This document shows positions 1-8,121 of a stretch of 20,150 bases of DNA, in pieces. The notes beneath the pieces are model-generated. The model was not told the DNA's origin. It did no database searches and saw only the letters and a program-made list of their open reading frames with translations. The stretch's first letter is position 1. Each line of letters starts with the position of its first letter. A program made the translations under genes and the position numbers. Source of the DNA: Bacteroidia bacterium (GTDB lineage Bacteria; Bacteroidota; Bacteroidia; UKL13-3); the NCBI GenBank assembly GCA_022402405.1, contig JAKRSG010000133.1:1-20150 (forward strand), in the 5' to 3' direction.

Positions 1-1
1 C

Positions 2-484
2 TTTAAAAAAATAGAATTAACCCAATTGAAGCCTTACATAAATGCCATCCCACTATATAATATTCAAATTCCTGCAGGCAATTTCAGCGAGTTGCAATTA
101 GATCCAGAGTTAACATGGATTGAACCACCTTTTAATGTTTCGGCTAAAAAAGGATACTTCGTTTGTAAAGTTGTTGGTGAATCAATGAATAAAATAATAC
201 CAAATGGATCTTATTGTTTGTTTAAAGAAGATGAAGGTGGCTCCAGAAATGGAAAAATAGTCTTAGTAGAATCAACATCCATAAACGATTCGGAATTTGG
301 TTCAGGATATACTGTTAAAGAGTACCATAGTGAAAAGAAAGTATCAGATGAAGGTTGGCAACATGAGTCAATTACTCTAAAGCCAAAATCAACATTAGAT
401 CATTACGAGGATATTGTTTTAGAACCAGATGAGCTAACAGATGTAAAAATCAGAGGAATTTTTGTTAAAGTACTAGAAAAATAA
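2..484 (+). CDS. C-terminal S24/LexA-like peptidase domain of a larger protein (5' end outside window)
   Basis: The reading frame is open from the left edge, so this is a C-terminal fragment. A TTG at 26-28 could be read as a start, but the frame continues upstream of it and I treat it as internal. The visible part matches the S24 peptidase fold. It has GESMN with the presumed nucleophile serine at 182-184, then IPNGSYCLFK, NGKIVLVE and YTVKEY, whose lysine at 317-319 sits where LexA has its general-base lysine. In LexA, UmuD and phage repressors this Ser-Lys pair drives self-cleavage. From memory, a similar domain version (GESMN..IPNG..CLF..NGKIVLV) caps long helicase or nuclease proteins in bacteria; the N-terminal domains needed to show that are not here. 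The gene converges on the nuo operon, with only 8 bases between the two stop codons. The domain call is fairly safe; the identity of the full protein is unknown. Confidence 0.75.
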   Translation, partial: FKKIELTQLKPYINAIPLYNIQIPAGNFSELQLDPELTWIEPPFNVSAKKGYFVCKVVGESMNKIIPNGSYCLFKEDEGGSRNGKIVLVESTSINDSEFGSGYTVKEYHSEKKVSDEGWQHESITLKPKSTLDHYEDIVLEPDELTDVKIRGIFVKVLEK

Positions 485-492
485 TCCACCCC

Positions 493-876
493 CTACAAAA
501 AATACGGTTTATCATCCTCCGCATCTTCTGCTTGTTGTTGCCAGTATTTGAGGCTTACGGTGTGGCCGGATTTGGTTTTGAGTAATCGGCCGTAGATGGC
601 GTTTATGGGGTTAAAGAGTAGGTCGGTTACGCCTAAATCGTATTTGGGTTCTGTGGCTATGGGTTCTGCGGGTGCACTTTCTTCGCTGCCTTCGGCAGGG
701 GCTTTGGCGGCAGCTTTTGCTTTGGGTGCGGCGGCTGGGGCCTGCACTACGGTGTATCCATTTCCGCTTAGTAATTCGGTTAAAAAGCGAGCGCGTTCTT
801 CGCTAATGTTTTTCTCCACTATCGCGCACCTGTAGCCTCCTAATTCTTCTGCTGTATGATTTTGATTTAGTGCCAT
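493..876 (-). CDS. Small protein of unknown function, last cistron of the nuo operon
   Basis: I do not recognise this 127-residue protein. It starts 3 bases after the nuoN stop, so it is very likely co-transcribed with complex I. Three parts are visible. Residues about 10-45 (ELGGYRCAIVEKNISEERAR onwards) look like a small alpha/beta unit with a single Cys17. Residues 46-77 are a flexible Ala/Pro/Lys/Glu linker like the swinging hinges of carrier proteins. Residues about 78-112 (YDLGVTDLLFNPINAIYGRL onwards) look like a second small ordered unit, and the tail is acidic. There is no signal peptide, membrane segment or metal motif, so it is probably cytoplasmic. Bases 541-780 within it are about 54% G+C by hand count, against roughly 35% in the neighbouring genes; this comes partly from GCN alanine codons. 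It could be a complex I accessory protein or an unrelated tail gene. It is a real gene by position and length, but its function is open. Confidence 0.8.
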   Translation of the reverse strand: MALNQNHTAEELGGYRCAIVEKNISEERARFLTELLSGNGYTVVQAPAAAPKAKAAAKAPAEGSEESAPAEPIATEPKYDLGVTDLLFNPINAIYGRLLKTKSGHTVSLKYWQQQAEDAEDDKPYFL

Positions 877-879
877 GCC

Positions 880-2292
880 TTATAATGTATTCGAGAATGT
901 TAAAATGTATTCGTAAACGGGACCATATAAACCCAAACAAACCATGCCCAGTAAGCATATAATCAAAGCTAATTTACTTACGGGCTGAACCGATATCTTT
1001 TGGAGCGATTCTGTTGCCTCTTCCATGAACATGTACCTAACAATACGAAGGTAGTAGTAAAAGGAAATTATCATGTTTAAAGCGGCAATAATAATGAGAA
1101 TAAAATATCCCTTGGAAGCACCTGCCATAACCAAGAAAAACTTACCAAAGAAACCTGCTGTAGGTGGTACTCCCGCTAATGAGAAAAGTGCAATAGCGAG
1201 TGTCCAGCTAAGGAATTTATTCTGCGCATAGAAACCTTTGTAATCAGATATATTTTCTTTATTGTACGCTTCGCTTACTATGCCAATTACTCCAAATGCC
1301 GCTACCGTTGAGAACAAATATATTAGCAAAAAGTATATGATAGCACCTTGTGCCATTCCTTGCAATCCCATTAAAGCTATTAGAATATAGGCAACCTGCG
1401 TAATAGATGAAAAAGCCAAGAACCGCTTCATGTTCTCTTGTCGGATAGCAAATAAATTTCCTACTACCATAGTAAGTATAGAAAGCACCGATAAGCTAAT
1501 GGTATAAATTACCTCCAAGCTTACAAACACCTGAAACAATATTTTAATAAACACAAAGCTAACTGCCATCTTAGAAACAACAGATAAAAACGCAGTTATT
1601 GGCAGAGGAGCTCCTTCGTAAACATCGGCTGTCCACAAGTGAAAAGGAACTGCACTTATTTTAAACGCAAAGCCCGAAAAAAGCATTATAAAGCCAAAAA
1701 TGCTCAGGTTATTTTGTACTAAGTTGTTGCTTATTTCAGCGAAGTGTAAGCTACCACAAGCACCATAAATAAGCGAAATTCCCATTAATAAAATAGCACT
1801 CGAGAAAGCAGAAGAGTATATAAGTTTCATGGCAGCTTCTCCCGATTTTCGCTTTTCTATATCTAAGTTAGCAGCCGCTGCCAGAGGGATGGTTGCCATT
1901 TCTAATCCTAGGTAAAACATAAGCATGTGAGAGGCAGATAACATAAAGTACATCCCCAGCAAAGAGCTTAATAAAAGTATATAAAACTCAATGATGCTTT
2001 TACAGTTTTTAAGCCAGTTTAACGAGAGTGCAGATATCAATAAAAAGCCCAAACTCAGCAATGATTTCTGAAACTGAATGAGGCCATTTGTAGTGTACAT
2101 TCCATTAAATACTGTTACCTGTTTTGGTTCAGCCCAGATAAACAATACCTGAACCAATAACAAAGCGTGAATAGTGTGTGCGATGAGGGTTTGATTAATA
2201 TTCTCTATTGTTAAAAAAAGAATGAGCAGCAAAAAAATGCTTAAGCAAAGCAGCCATTCTTGATTTAGAGCGAGTAGTATTTCAATTTCCAT
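880..2292 (-). CDS. nuoN: NADH-quinone oxidoreductase (complex I) subunit N, antiporter-like
   Basis: NuoN is one of three Mrp-antiporter-like proton-pumping subunits in the complex I membrane arm. The 470-residue protein is hydrophobic throughout and close to the family's usual length (about 480). The key channel residues are in place: Glu131 in the TM5 segment (YLGLEMATIPL), Lys211 in the TM7 segment (FAFKISAVPFHLW), Lys241 in TM8 (SVVSKMA), and a TM12 lysine in GFFGKFF. The signature VPFHLWTADVYEGAP at about 215-229 is typical of NuoN and separates it from NuoM and NuoL. It follows nuoM after 4 bases, with a double stop (TAG TAA) across the junction, and is followed after 3 bases by the small gene of unknown function. 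It is the last recognisable complex I subunit in the operon. Confidence 0.95.
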   Translation of the reverse strand: MEIEILLALNQEWLLCLSIFLLLILFLTIENINQTLIAHTIHALLLVQVLFIWAEPKQVTVFNGMYTTNGLIQFQKSLLSLGFLLISALSLNWLKNCKSIIEFYILLLSSLLGMYFMLSASHMLMFYLGLEMATIPLAAAANLDIEKRKSGEAAMKLIYSSAFSSAILLMGISLIYGACGSLHFAEISNNLVQNNLSIFGFIMLFSGFAFKISAVPFHLWTADVYEGAPLPITAFLSVVSKMAVSFVFIKILFQVFVSLEVIYTISLSVLSILTMVVGNLFAIRQENMKRFLAFSSITQVAYILIALMGLQGMAQGAIIYFLLIYLFSTVAAFGVIGIVSEAYNKENISDYKGFYAQNKFLSWTLAIALFSLAGVPPTAGFFGKFFLVMAGASKGYFILIIIAALNMIISFYYYLRIVRYMFMEEATESLQKISVQPVSKLALIICLLGMVCLGLYGPVYEYILTFSNTL

Positions 2293-2296
2293 ATTA

Positions 2297-3790
2297 CTAT
2301 AAAGTATTAGTTATTTTTCCAAGCAACACTTCGGTGCCTGGAGAAAGTAAATCTGTTAATAAAAAGGGAGCCATACCAATAAGCACAATACCTGCTAAAA
2401 GCACCATGGCGGCTAGTTTCTCGTTCCAAGTGGCATCTTCTAAGTGCAGGTAATTTTTGTTAACAACTGGACCCATTACAGAGCTGCCAGCAGCACGTAA
2501 AATATAAACTGCTGTTATTACAATAGAAGCACAGGATAAGATAGTGGCAACTCTATACCAAACATTCGGGTTGCTCCAAGCCCCAACAAAGATGGTCATT
2601 TCGGAAACAAAACCGCTAAAGCCAGGCAAGCCCAAAGAGCACAATCCTGCCACAATAAAAATGGCAGAAATAAAAGGCATAACTTTTAGCAAACCTCCCA
2701 ATTGAGCTACCAAACGCGTGTGTGTGCGTTGGTACATCATGCCAATGGCAGCAAAGAATAAGGCTGTCATTAAGCCATGAGAAACCATTTGCATGATGGC
2801 GCCTCTGATGGCTATATCATTTAACATGCCTATTCCAAGAATTACAAAGCCACAATGACTAATAGAAGAATATGCGTTTATGTATTTTAAATCGGTTTGA
2901 GTTAAGGTGGCAAAAGCCCCGTAAAATATAGCGATAGTGGCTAACAAAATAATGATAGGCGCATAATAAACGGCTGCATCGGGCATTAAATAAGTAGCTA
3001 CGCGTAAACAACCATAAGCACCTAATTTCATAGAGATACCAGCTAAAAACATAGATGCCGCTGTAGGGGCAGATGAATGTCCGTCGGGCACCCAAGAATG
3101 AAAAGGAAACAAGGCTGTAAACACTCCAAAGCCCACAAACAGAAAAGGGAAAAACACCAATTGAGTGGCATAAGAGATGGGGAATTGCGATAATACTTCG
3201 AGGTTAAATGTTCTATCGCCTGTTTCGTTAGAAAAGAAATATAGGCCCAATAAACCAACTAAAATTAAGGCAGAACCGCCCATTAACATAATAGCTAATT
3301 TCATGGCACTATTTTGTTTAGGACCGCTACCCCAAATGCCTATTAATAAAAACTTTGGAATAACAGCTACTTCTAAAAAGAAGAACATGGCAAATACATC
3401 TAAGGAGATAAAAAAACCATAGGCACCTAGACTTAATAAAAGCAATAAAAAATAAAATTCCTTGTGTAATTTTTCCATGGTAAACGACACTAACACACCT
3501 GCAAAAACTACTACTGCAGTTAGCAAAATCATAGCTAAAGAAATACCATCTACACCCAAATCAAAATGTATTCCTAAGCTTGGAAACCAAGGCAAATGTT
3601 GCGTAAACTGAAAGACCTTTTCACCAGCAATTTTTTCTGCATCTAAGAATTGGTTCAGCAAGAAAAAACATAAGAGCAATTGTAGGGCTGAACCTACAGC
3701 CGCAATAGTTCTAGACTGCTTATGAGTAGTAGTAACCAACACGGCAACAGCGCTTATAAGTGGCAATATGAGTAATAAGAGTAGGTTCAT
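2297..3790 (-). CDS. nuoM: NADH-quinone oxidoreductase (complex I) subunit M, antiporter-like
   Basis: NuoM is the central antiporter-like pump subunit of complex I. The 497-residue, highly hydrophobic protein is of normal length. The diagnostic region is PFHSWVPDGHSSAPTAASMF at 229-248, followed by a TM8 segment with Lys255 (SMKLGAYG). Glu140 (FFFLEVAVIPK) matches the essential TM5 glutamate (E144 in E. coli), and the TM12 glutamate is present in GFVSEM. The odd feature is TM7: the lysine required in E. coli (K234 in FAVKMPVVPLHGW) is Phe224 here (FGVFTALFPFHSW), and an extra lysine, Lys146, lies six residues after Glu140. The gene begins one base after the nuoL stop. The family assignment is secure; how proton transfer works without the TM7 lysine is not clear from sequence. 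Confidence 0.95.
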   Translation of the reverse strand: MNLLLLLILPLISAVAVLVTTTHKQSRTIAAVGSALQLLLCFFLLNQFLDAEKIAGEKVFQFTQHLPWFPSLGIHFDLGVDGISLAMILLTAVVVFAGVLVSFTMEKLHKEFYFLLLLLSLGAYGFFISLDVFAMFFFLEVAVIPKFLLIGIWGSGPKQNSAMKLAIMLMGGSALILVGLLGLYFFSNETGDRTFNLEVLSQFPISYATQLVFFPFLFVGFGVFTALFPFHSWVPDGHSSAPTAASMFLAGISMKLGAYGCLRVATYLMPDAAVYYAPIIILLATIAIFYGAFATLTQTDLKYINAYSSISHCGFVILGIGMLNDIAIRGAIMQMVSHGLMTALFFAAIGMMYQRTHTRLVAQLGGLLKVMPFISAIFIVAGLCSLGLPGFSGFVSEMTIFVGAWSNPNVWYRVATILSCASIVITAVYILRAAGSSVMGPVVNKNYLHLEDATWNEKLAAMVLLAGIVLIGMAPFLLTDLLSPGTEVLLGKITNTL

Positions 3791-3791
3791 A

Positions 3792-5714
3792 TTAGTACGA
3801 TAATAAATAAAACAACAAAGAGACTAATCCGAGAATACCACCAAAAAAATACAAGGCATAATGCTGAACATTTCCCGATTGAATGCCTCTTATAAAGAAA
3901 GAAAAATACCCTGTGAAATGGGCTAATGAAAGGTAGAAACCATCTATCAAATTTTTATCGATATATGCAGCTGTTTTACCGAAATATTTAAAGACTATTT
4001 CTTTGGTTATGTAGAGATACAATTGATCTATATAAAATTTATTTCGCACCCAAACAAAAGCATTTCCCATAGATATTGCCAAGCGTTGCGGTTTGGTATT
4101 TGCCGTTTTGAACCAATAAGCTGCGAGTAAAATTCCGGCTATAGAAAGTAAAACCGGACCAATAGAAAACACTATTTCTAAATGCCCTTCTACCGGAATT
4201 CCATTTGAATTTACATACTTAGAAAACGGAATAAATCCTACTAGAATAGAAGCTAAAGTTAAAACCATAAGAGGCAATTTCATAGACCATGTACCTTCGC
4301 CATGTTCGTTGGTTTTTGGGTATTCTGGTATGCTCCAAAAAATGGTAAAATACAATCTAAACATATAGAATGCCGTTAAAAATGAAGTAATGATTCCTAC
4401 AAAAAAGACCATTTTATTAGAGGTATAAGCCGCGTGTAAAATGGCTTCTTTACTAAAGAAACCAGCAAAAGGAGGAATACCAGAAATAGCCAAACAAGCA
4501 ATTAAAAAACTAATATGCGTTAAAGGCATTTTCTTTCTTAGTCCGCCCATATCTTCCATTTCATTGCTATGCACATAATGAATAATGGAACCAGCACCCA
4601 AGAACAAAAGCGACTTAAAAAAAGCATGAGTAAACAGATGAAACAAACTAGCATTATAACCAGCACCGTTATCTCCAATTACACCCAAAGAGAACATCAT
4701 AAAACCTATTTGCGACATAGTAGAGTATGCCAATACGCGCTTAATATCGGTTTGTGTGCAAGCAATTAAGGCAGCAAACAAGGCAGAGAAAGCACCAATG
4801 TATGTAATGATTTGCAGAGGTGCAGCTGTGGCTACTGTGAAAATAGGAAATAATCTTGCTACCAAAAACACACCTGCCACCACCATGGTAGCAGCGTGAA
4901 TTAAAGCAGAAACAGGCGTTGGTCCTTCCATGGCATCTGGCAACCAAATATGCAGCGGAAACATAGCAGATTTACCTGCACCACCTATAAACACCAGGAT
5001 TAATCCCCAAGATAGTGCTTGTATACCCGCAAATCCAGCCATAGTAATCTGTTTGTATTGAGGCGAATTTACATCTCCCAAACGCGAGATTAAGGTGGTA
5101 AAATCGAAACTCTCACCATAATATCCTAAGATTAAGATGCCAATTAAAAATCCCAAATCTGCAAAACGTGTAACAATAAACGCCTTCTTAGCAGCAGCTA
5201 CAGCAGATGATTTATGGTAGTAGAAACCAATTAGCAAGAATGATGAAACACCCACCAATTCCCAAAAAATGTATATCTGGAAAATATTAGAACTAAGAAT
5301 AAGTCCTAACATAGAAAACGTAAATAATCCCAAGAAAGCAAAATAATTAGCTATTCGCTCTTCATGATGCATATACCCTAAACTAAAAATATGCACCATC
5401 AGAGAGATAAAAGTAACCACTAGCAACATCATGGAAGAGCTACTATCTAGCAACACGCCCATGTTTATAGCTAGGCCTGAACCAAACTCTAACCAGGTAT
5501 AATTTACCAGCAACTCGGCTGTTTGTTGAGTAAGATGAGAAGCAAAATAATTCAGACTTAACTTAGCGGCAAAAAAGAAAGTAACAGCCATTAAAAGAGT
5601 GGCTATTTGTCCAGCTACTTTCTGAGTAAGTTTAGATCCAGAGCTTAAAATAAGCAGCAGAAAACTCAGGAAAGGTAAGCCAACAATGAGCAGAATAAAA
5701 GTAGAGTTTGTCAT
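3792..5714 (-). CDS. nuoL: NADH-quinone oxidoreductase (complex I) subunit L, distal antiporter-like subunit
   Basis: NuoL is the distal pump subunit of the complex I membrane arm. At 640 residues it has the extra C-terminal length expected for the long lateral helix that clamps the other antiporter subunits. Pump residues are intact: Glu152 (IFWELVGVSSFLLIGF), Lys248 (GGAGKSAMFPLHIW) and the signature DAMEGPTPVSALIHAATMV at about 260-278. Residues 311-500 contain further hydrophobic helices, and the C-terminal part (YIDQLYLYITKEI, then a final hydrophobic helix at about 620-638) fits the lateral helix and its anchor. It starts one base after the nuoK stop (TAA-T-ATG) and nuoM starts one base after its own stop, which suggests translational coupling. 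There is no sign of frameshift or truncation. Confidence 0.97.
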   Translation of the reverse strand: MTNSTFILLIVGLPFLSFLLLILSSGSKLTQKVAGQIATLLMAVTFFFAAKLSLNYFASHLTQQTAELLVNYTWLEFGSGLAINMGVLLDSSSSMMLLVVTFISLMVHIFSLGYMHHEERIANYFAFLGLFTFSMLGLILSSNIFQIYIFWELVGVSSFLLIGFYYHKSSAVAAAKKAFIVTRFADLGFLIGILILGYYGESFDFTTLISRLGDVNSPQYKQITMAGFAGIQALSWGLILVFIGGAGKSAMFPLHIWLPDAMEGPTPVSALIHAATMVVAGVFLVARLFPIFTVATAAPLQIITYIGAFSALFAALIACTQTDIKRVLAYSTMSQIGFMMFSLGVIGDNGAGYNASLFHLFTHAFFKSLLFLGAGSIIHYVHSNEMEDMGGLRKKMPLTHISFLIACLAISGIPPFAGFFSKEAILHAAYTSNKMVFFVGIITSFLTAFYMFRLYFTIFWSIPEYPKTNEHGEGTWSMKLPLMVLTLASILVGFIPFSKYVNSNGIPVEGHLEIVFSIGPVLLSIAGILLAAYWFKTANTKPQRLAISMGNAFVWVRNKFYIDQLYLYITKEIVFKYFGKTAAYIDKNLIDGFYLSLAHFTGYFSFFIRGIQSGNVQHYALYFFGGILGLVSLLFYLLSY

Positions 5715-5715
5715 A

Positions 5716-6030
5716 TTAGTGCTTCATTTCTTTTGCATCGATTACATCAATAGAATTGCTGCTACGAAACAGGTTAATAATTATAGCAATAGCCACCGCA
5801 GCCTCAGCTGCTGCAATGGTTATAATAAATATGGTAAAGAAAATCCCAGATAAATTTTGCGGGTACAAATATTTATTAAAAGCAACAAAATTTATGTTTA
5901 CACTATTTAGCATAAGCTCCAACGACATCAAAATAGTGATGAGATTTCTTCTTGTAAAAAAGCCATACATGCCAATAAAAAACAGGCAAGAGCTCAAAAA
6001 TAATATATGTGGTAATCCTACTGGTGTCAT
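5716..6030 (-). CDS. nuoK: NADH-quinone oxidoreductase (complex I) subunit K
   Basis: NuoK (the bacterial ND4L) is a three-helix membrane subunit that forms part of the fourth proton path. The 104-residue protein has three hydrophobic segments and both buried acidic residues known to be important: Glu38 in MSLELMLN and Glu76 in AAAEAAVAIA (E36 and E72 in E. coli). Its length matches the family. The start codon overlaps the nuoJ stop in an ATGA arrangement (bases 6027-6030), the usual nuoJ-nuoK layout. Confidence 0.96.
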   Translation of the reverse strand: MTPVGLPHILFLSSCLFFIGMYGFFTRRNLITILMSLELMLNSVNINFVAFNKYLYPQNLSGIFFTIFIITIAAAEAAVAIAIIINLFRSSNSIDVIDAKEMKH

Positions 6031-6548
6031 GCGTTTTCTTTATTTTTAACTTTCATAGCAATTACAATACTTCCAACTAATGCTGCCAAAAGCAACATAC
6101 TTACTGCTTCAAAAGGCAGAAGAAATCCGCCTTCGCCAGGGTTTAACATTTGCGCTCCAATATTTTCAATAGACGCATTCAACTCTTGGTTTTGGTCTGA
6201 ACCAAAAGAATGTTGGAACAAAACAAGCGATAAAAAAGCCAAACCGAGTAGCGATGCAAGTGCAGAAAAAACAGTTTGTGTAGTTTCTGTTTTAGCCATT
6301 TGATTGCCCGATTTTTGGGTGAGAAAAATGGAGAAAATAATCAGCACCACTATACCTCCTACATATACCGCAACTTGCACGGCAGCTAAAAATTCTAGGT
6401 TCAGCCAGAAATATAATGCGGCTACACCTATAAGAGAAAAAAGCAACCAAATGGAAGCTCTAAATATCTTGCGAGTGTTTACAGCCATAAGGGCTGTACC
6501 CAGAATATAAAGGGCTATAAGGTAAAAAAAGATATCTTTAAATTCCAT
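6027..6548 (-). CDS. nuoJ: NADH-quinone oxidoreductase (complex I) subunit J
   Basis: NuoJ (the bacterial ND6) is a five-helix membrane subunit lying between NuoA/H and NuoK. The 173-residue protein has hydrophobic segments near residues 6-22, 28-50, 55-76, 92-112 and 143-165. It contains the family's conserved third-helix region, AVQVAVYVGGIVVLIIFSIF at about 55-74, where the pi-bulge of complex I lies. It shares a TAATG junction with nuoI upstream (one base overlap at 6548) and an ATGA junction with nuoK downstream. The identification rests on this segment and on gene order; the family is otherwise variable. Confidence 0.94.
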   Translation of the reverse strand: MEFKDIFFYLIALYILGTALMAVNTRKIFRASIWLLFSLIGVAALYFWLNLEFLAAVQVAVYVGGIVVLIIFSIFLTQKSGNQMAKTETTQTVFSALASLLGLAFLSLVLFQHSFGSDQNQELNASIENIGAQMLNPGEGGFLLPFEAVSMLLLAALVGSIVIAMKVKNKENA

Positions 6549-7030
6549 TATTCTACTCCCTCCCTTAGTTTAGAATTAGGCTTATTAAGTTGTTTGGTAA
6601 GTAGGCTTCTATCGAATACACTGTGCTCAAAAGTTTGTGCCATTTTAATAGCATCTGTAGGGCATGCCACGATGCACAAATTACACATAGTGCATAATTC
6701 TAAATGGTACACAAAAGCATCTATGGCTTTTTTCTTTTTGCCTTCTGCATTTACTTCAAACTTGTTTATGATTTTAATGGTACCATTCGGACAAGCCAAT
6801 TCGCAAGCAGAGCATCCTGTGCAGGCGTGTTCGTTGTTTTCATCGTGAAGCATAACTACTTCTCCCCTAAAACGCTCTGGCAATACAAGTGTGCTTTTAT
6901 TATCTGGATACTGCTGGGTTATTATTTCTTTATGATGCGTAAAATAATAGCCCGTAAGTTTCATGCCTTTTAGCAAGGATGAAATGGCCTGATAAATATC
7001 TTTAAAATATTGTTTTAAAAACGTAATCAT
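6548..7030 (-). CDS. nuoI: NADH-quinone oxidoreductase (complex I) subunit I, 2x[4Fe-4S] protein
   Basis: NuoI carries the N6a and N6b [4Fe-4S] clusters that pass electrons to N2 on NuoB. Two full ferredoxin motifs are present: Cys70-73-76-80 (CTGCSACELACP) and Cys113-116-119-123 (CTMCNLCIVACP). The N-terminal ~30 residues are amphipathic and basic, as expected for the helix that anchors NuoI to the membrane arm. The 160-residue length is ordinary. In 11-subunit complexes without NuoEFG, NuoI is the outermost cluster-bearing subunit and the likely docking point for the electron donor. That is established for cyanobacterial NDH-1 with ferredoxin and is inference here. It ends in a one-base overlap with nuoJ. 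Confidence 0.97.
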   Translation of the reverse strand: MITFLKQYFKDIYQAISSLLKGMKLTGYYFTHHKEIITQQYPDNKSTLVLPERFRGEVVMLHDENNEHACTGCSACELACPNGTIKIINKFEVNAEGKKKKAIDAFVYHLELCTMCNLCIVACPTDAIKMAQTFEHSVFDRSLLTKQLNKPNSKLREGVE

Positions 7031-7034
7031 CTTT

Positions 7035-8111
7035 TTAAAAATGCCACCCTTTTATGGCTATTAAAGTTATGAGTAACAAATTGAAAAGACTGATAGGCAA
7101 AAGATATTTCCATTCTAATTGTAGCAATTGGTCGATGCGCAATCGAGGGAATGTCCATCTAAACCACATGATAACAAATATGAGGAAGAAGGTTTTGCTT
7201 AGGAACCAAATAGAAGAAGGAATATAATCCATGATATGATTGAAAGCTTCCCAATTTCCGATATGAAAAGGCATCCAACCACCTAAGAACAAAGTAGCAC
7301 CAATAGCACAAACGATGAATATATTGATGTATTCTGCTAAGAAGAAAAGGGCAAAACGCATTCCAGCATATTCTGTATGAAAACCACCTGTGAGTTCCGA
7401 TTCTGCCTCTGCCATATCAAAAGGAGCGCGGTTGGTTTCGGCAGTTACGGCTATGATGTATATAACAAAAGCGATTAGTGCAGGAATATGCCCTTTAAAC
7501 AACCACCAGCCATTAGATTGCGAGGCTACAATATCCGAAATCTGCAAACTACCTGTTAGCACAACTATGCTAAGAATAGCCATGCCTGCAGAGATTTCGT
7601 AGCTAATAATTTGAGCACCGCTTCGCATGGCTCCTAATAATGAATATTGATTATTACTTGCCCATCCTGCCATTAATATTCCAATAACCGACACAGATGA
7701 AATAGCCGTAATAAAAAACACACCGATGTTTAAATCCCATATAGCAAAGTTCTTAGCAAAGGCAATAGGTGCCAACAATATCATGGCAATTATCATAACT
7801 ACAAACGGGGCTAGTTTATACAAGAATTTATCGGCACCATCTGGCACAAAGCCTTCTTTAAGTACCAGCTTTAAGGTATCGGCTGCGGTTTGGAAAATCC
7901 CTTTCGGACCTACCCTATTAGGTCCTAAACGAATCTGTATCCAAGCAGATACTTTTCTCTCCATCAATACAAGTATGAGTCCGAGTAGTGCAAACAGAGT
8001 TATAGCAGCCAATGCAATGATTGTCATTTCTAACAACAAAACACTGGTTTCGCTTAAGTGATTGCTTAAACTGGTATGAATAAAAGAGCTTATATTTTCT
8101 AACCTTAACAT
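7035..8111 (-). CDS. nuoH: NADH-quinone oxidoreductase (complex I) subunit H
   Basis: NuoH (the bacterial ND1) joins the membrane arm to the peripheral arm and forms much of the quinone tunnel. The 358-residue protein shows the family hallmarks: ERKVSAWIQIRLGPNRVGPK at 51-70, NQYSLLGAMRSGAQIISYE at 154-172, and the acidic loop ETNRAPFDMAEAESELTGG at 225-243 followed by FHTEYAGMRFALFFLAEY. These acidic and arginine residues line the E-channel. It has hydrophobic segments throughout and a normal length. nuoD ends 10 bases upstream; in 14-subunit operons nuoE, F and G would occupy that junction. nuoI starts 4 bases after its stop. Confidence 0.97.
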   Translation of the reverse strand: MLRLENISSFIHTSLSNHLSETSVLLLEMTIIALAAITLFALLGLILVLMERKVSAWIQIRLGPNRVGPKGIFQTAADTLKLVLKEGFVPDGADKFLYKLAPFVVMIIAMILLAPIAFAKNFAIWDLNIGVFFITAISSVSVIGILMAGWASNNQYSLLGAMRSGAQIISYEISAGMAILSIVVLTGSLQISDIVASQSNGWWLFKGHIPALIAFVIYIIAVTAETNRAPFDMAEAESELTGGFHTEYAGMRFALFFLAEYINIFIVCAIGATLFLGGWMPFHIGNWEAFNHIMDYIPSSIWFLSKTFFLIFVIMWFRWTFPRLRIDQLLQLEWKYLLPISLFNLLLITLIAIKGWHF

Positions 8112-8121
8112 GCGATATAAA

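Noticed and set aside
596..835. Plus-strand Ala-rich open frame of 79 codons
   Set aside because: It lies wholly inside the gene at 493-876 on the other strand. It arises from the GC-rich alanine codons there and has no family signature.
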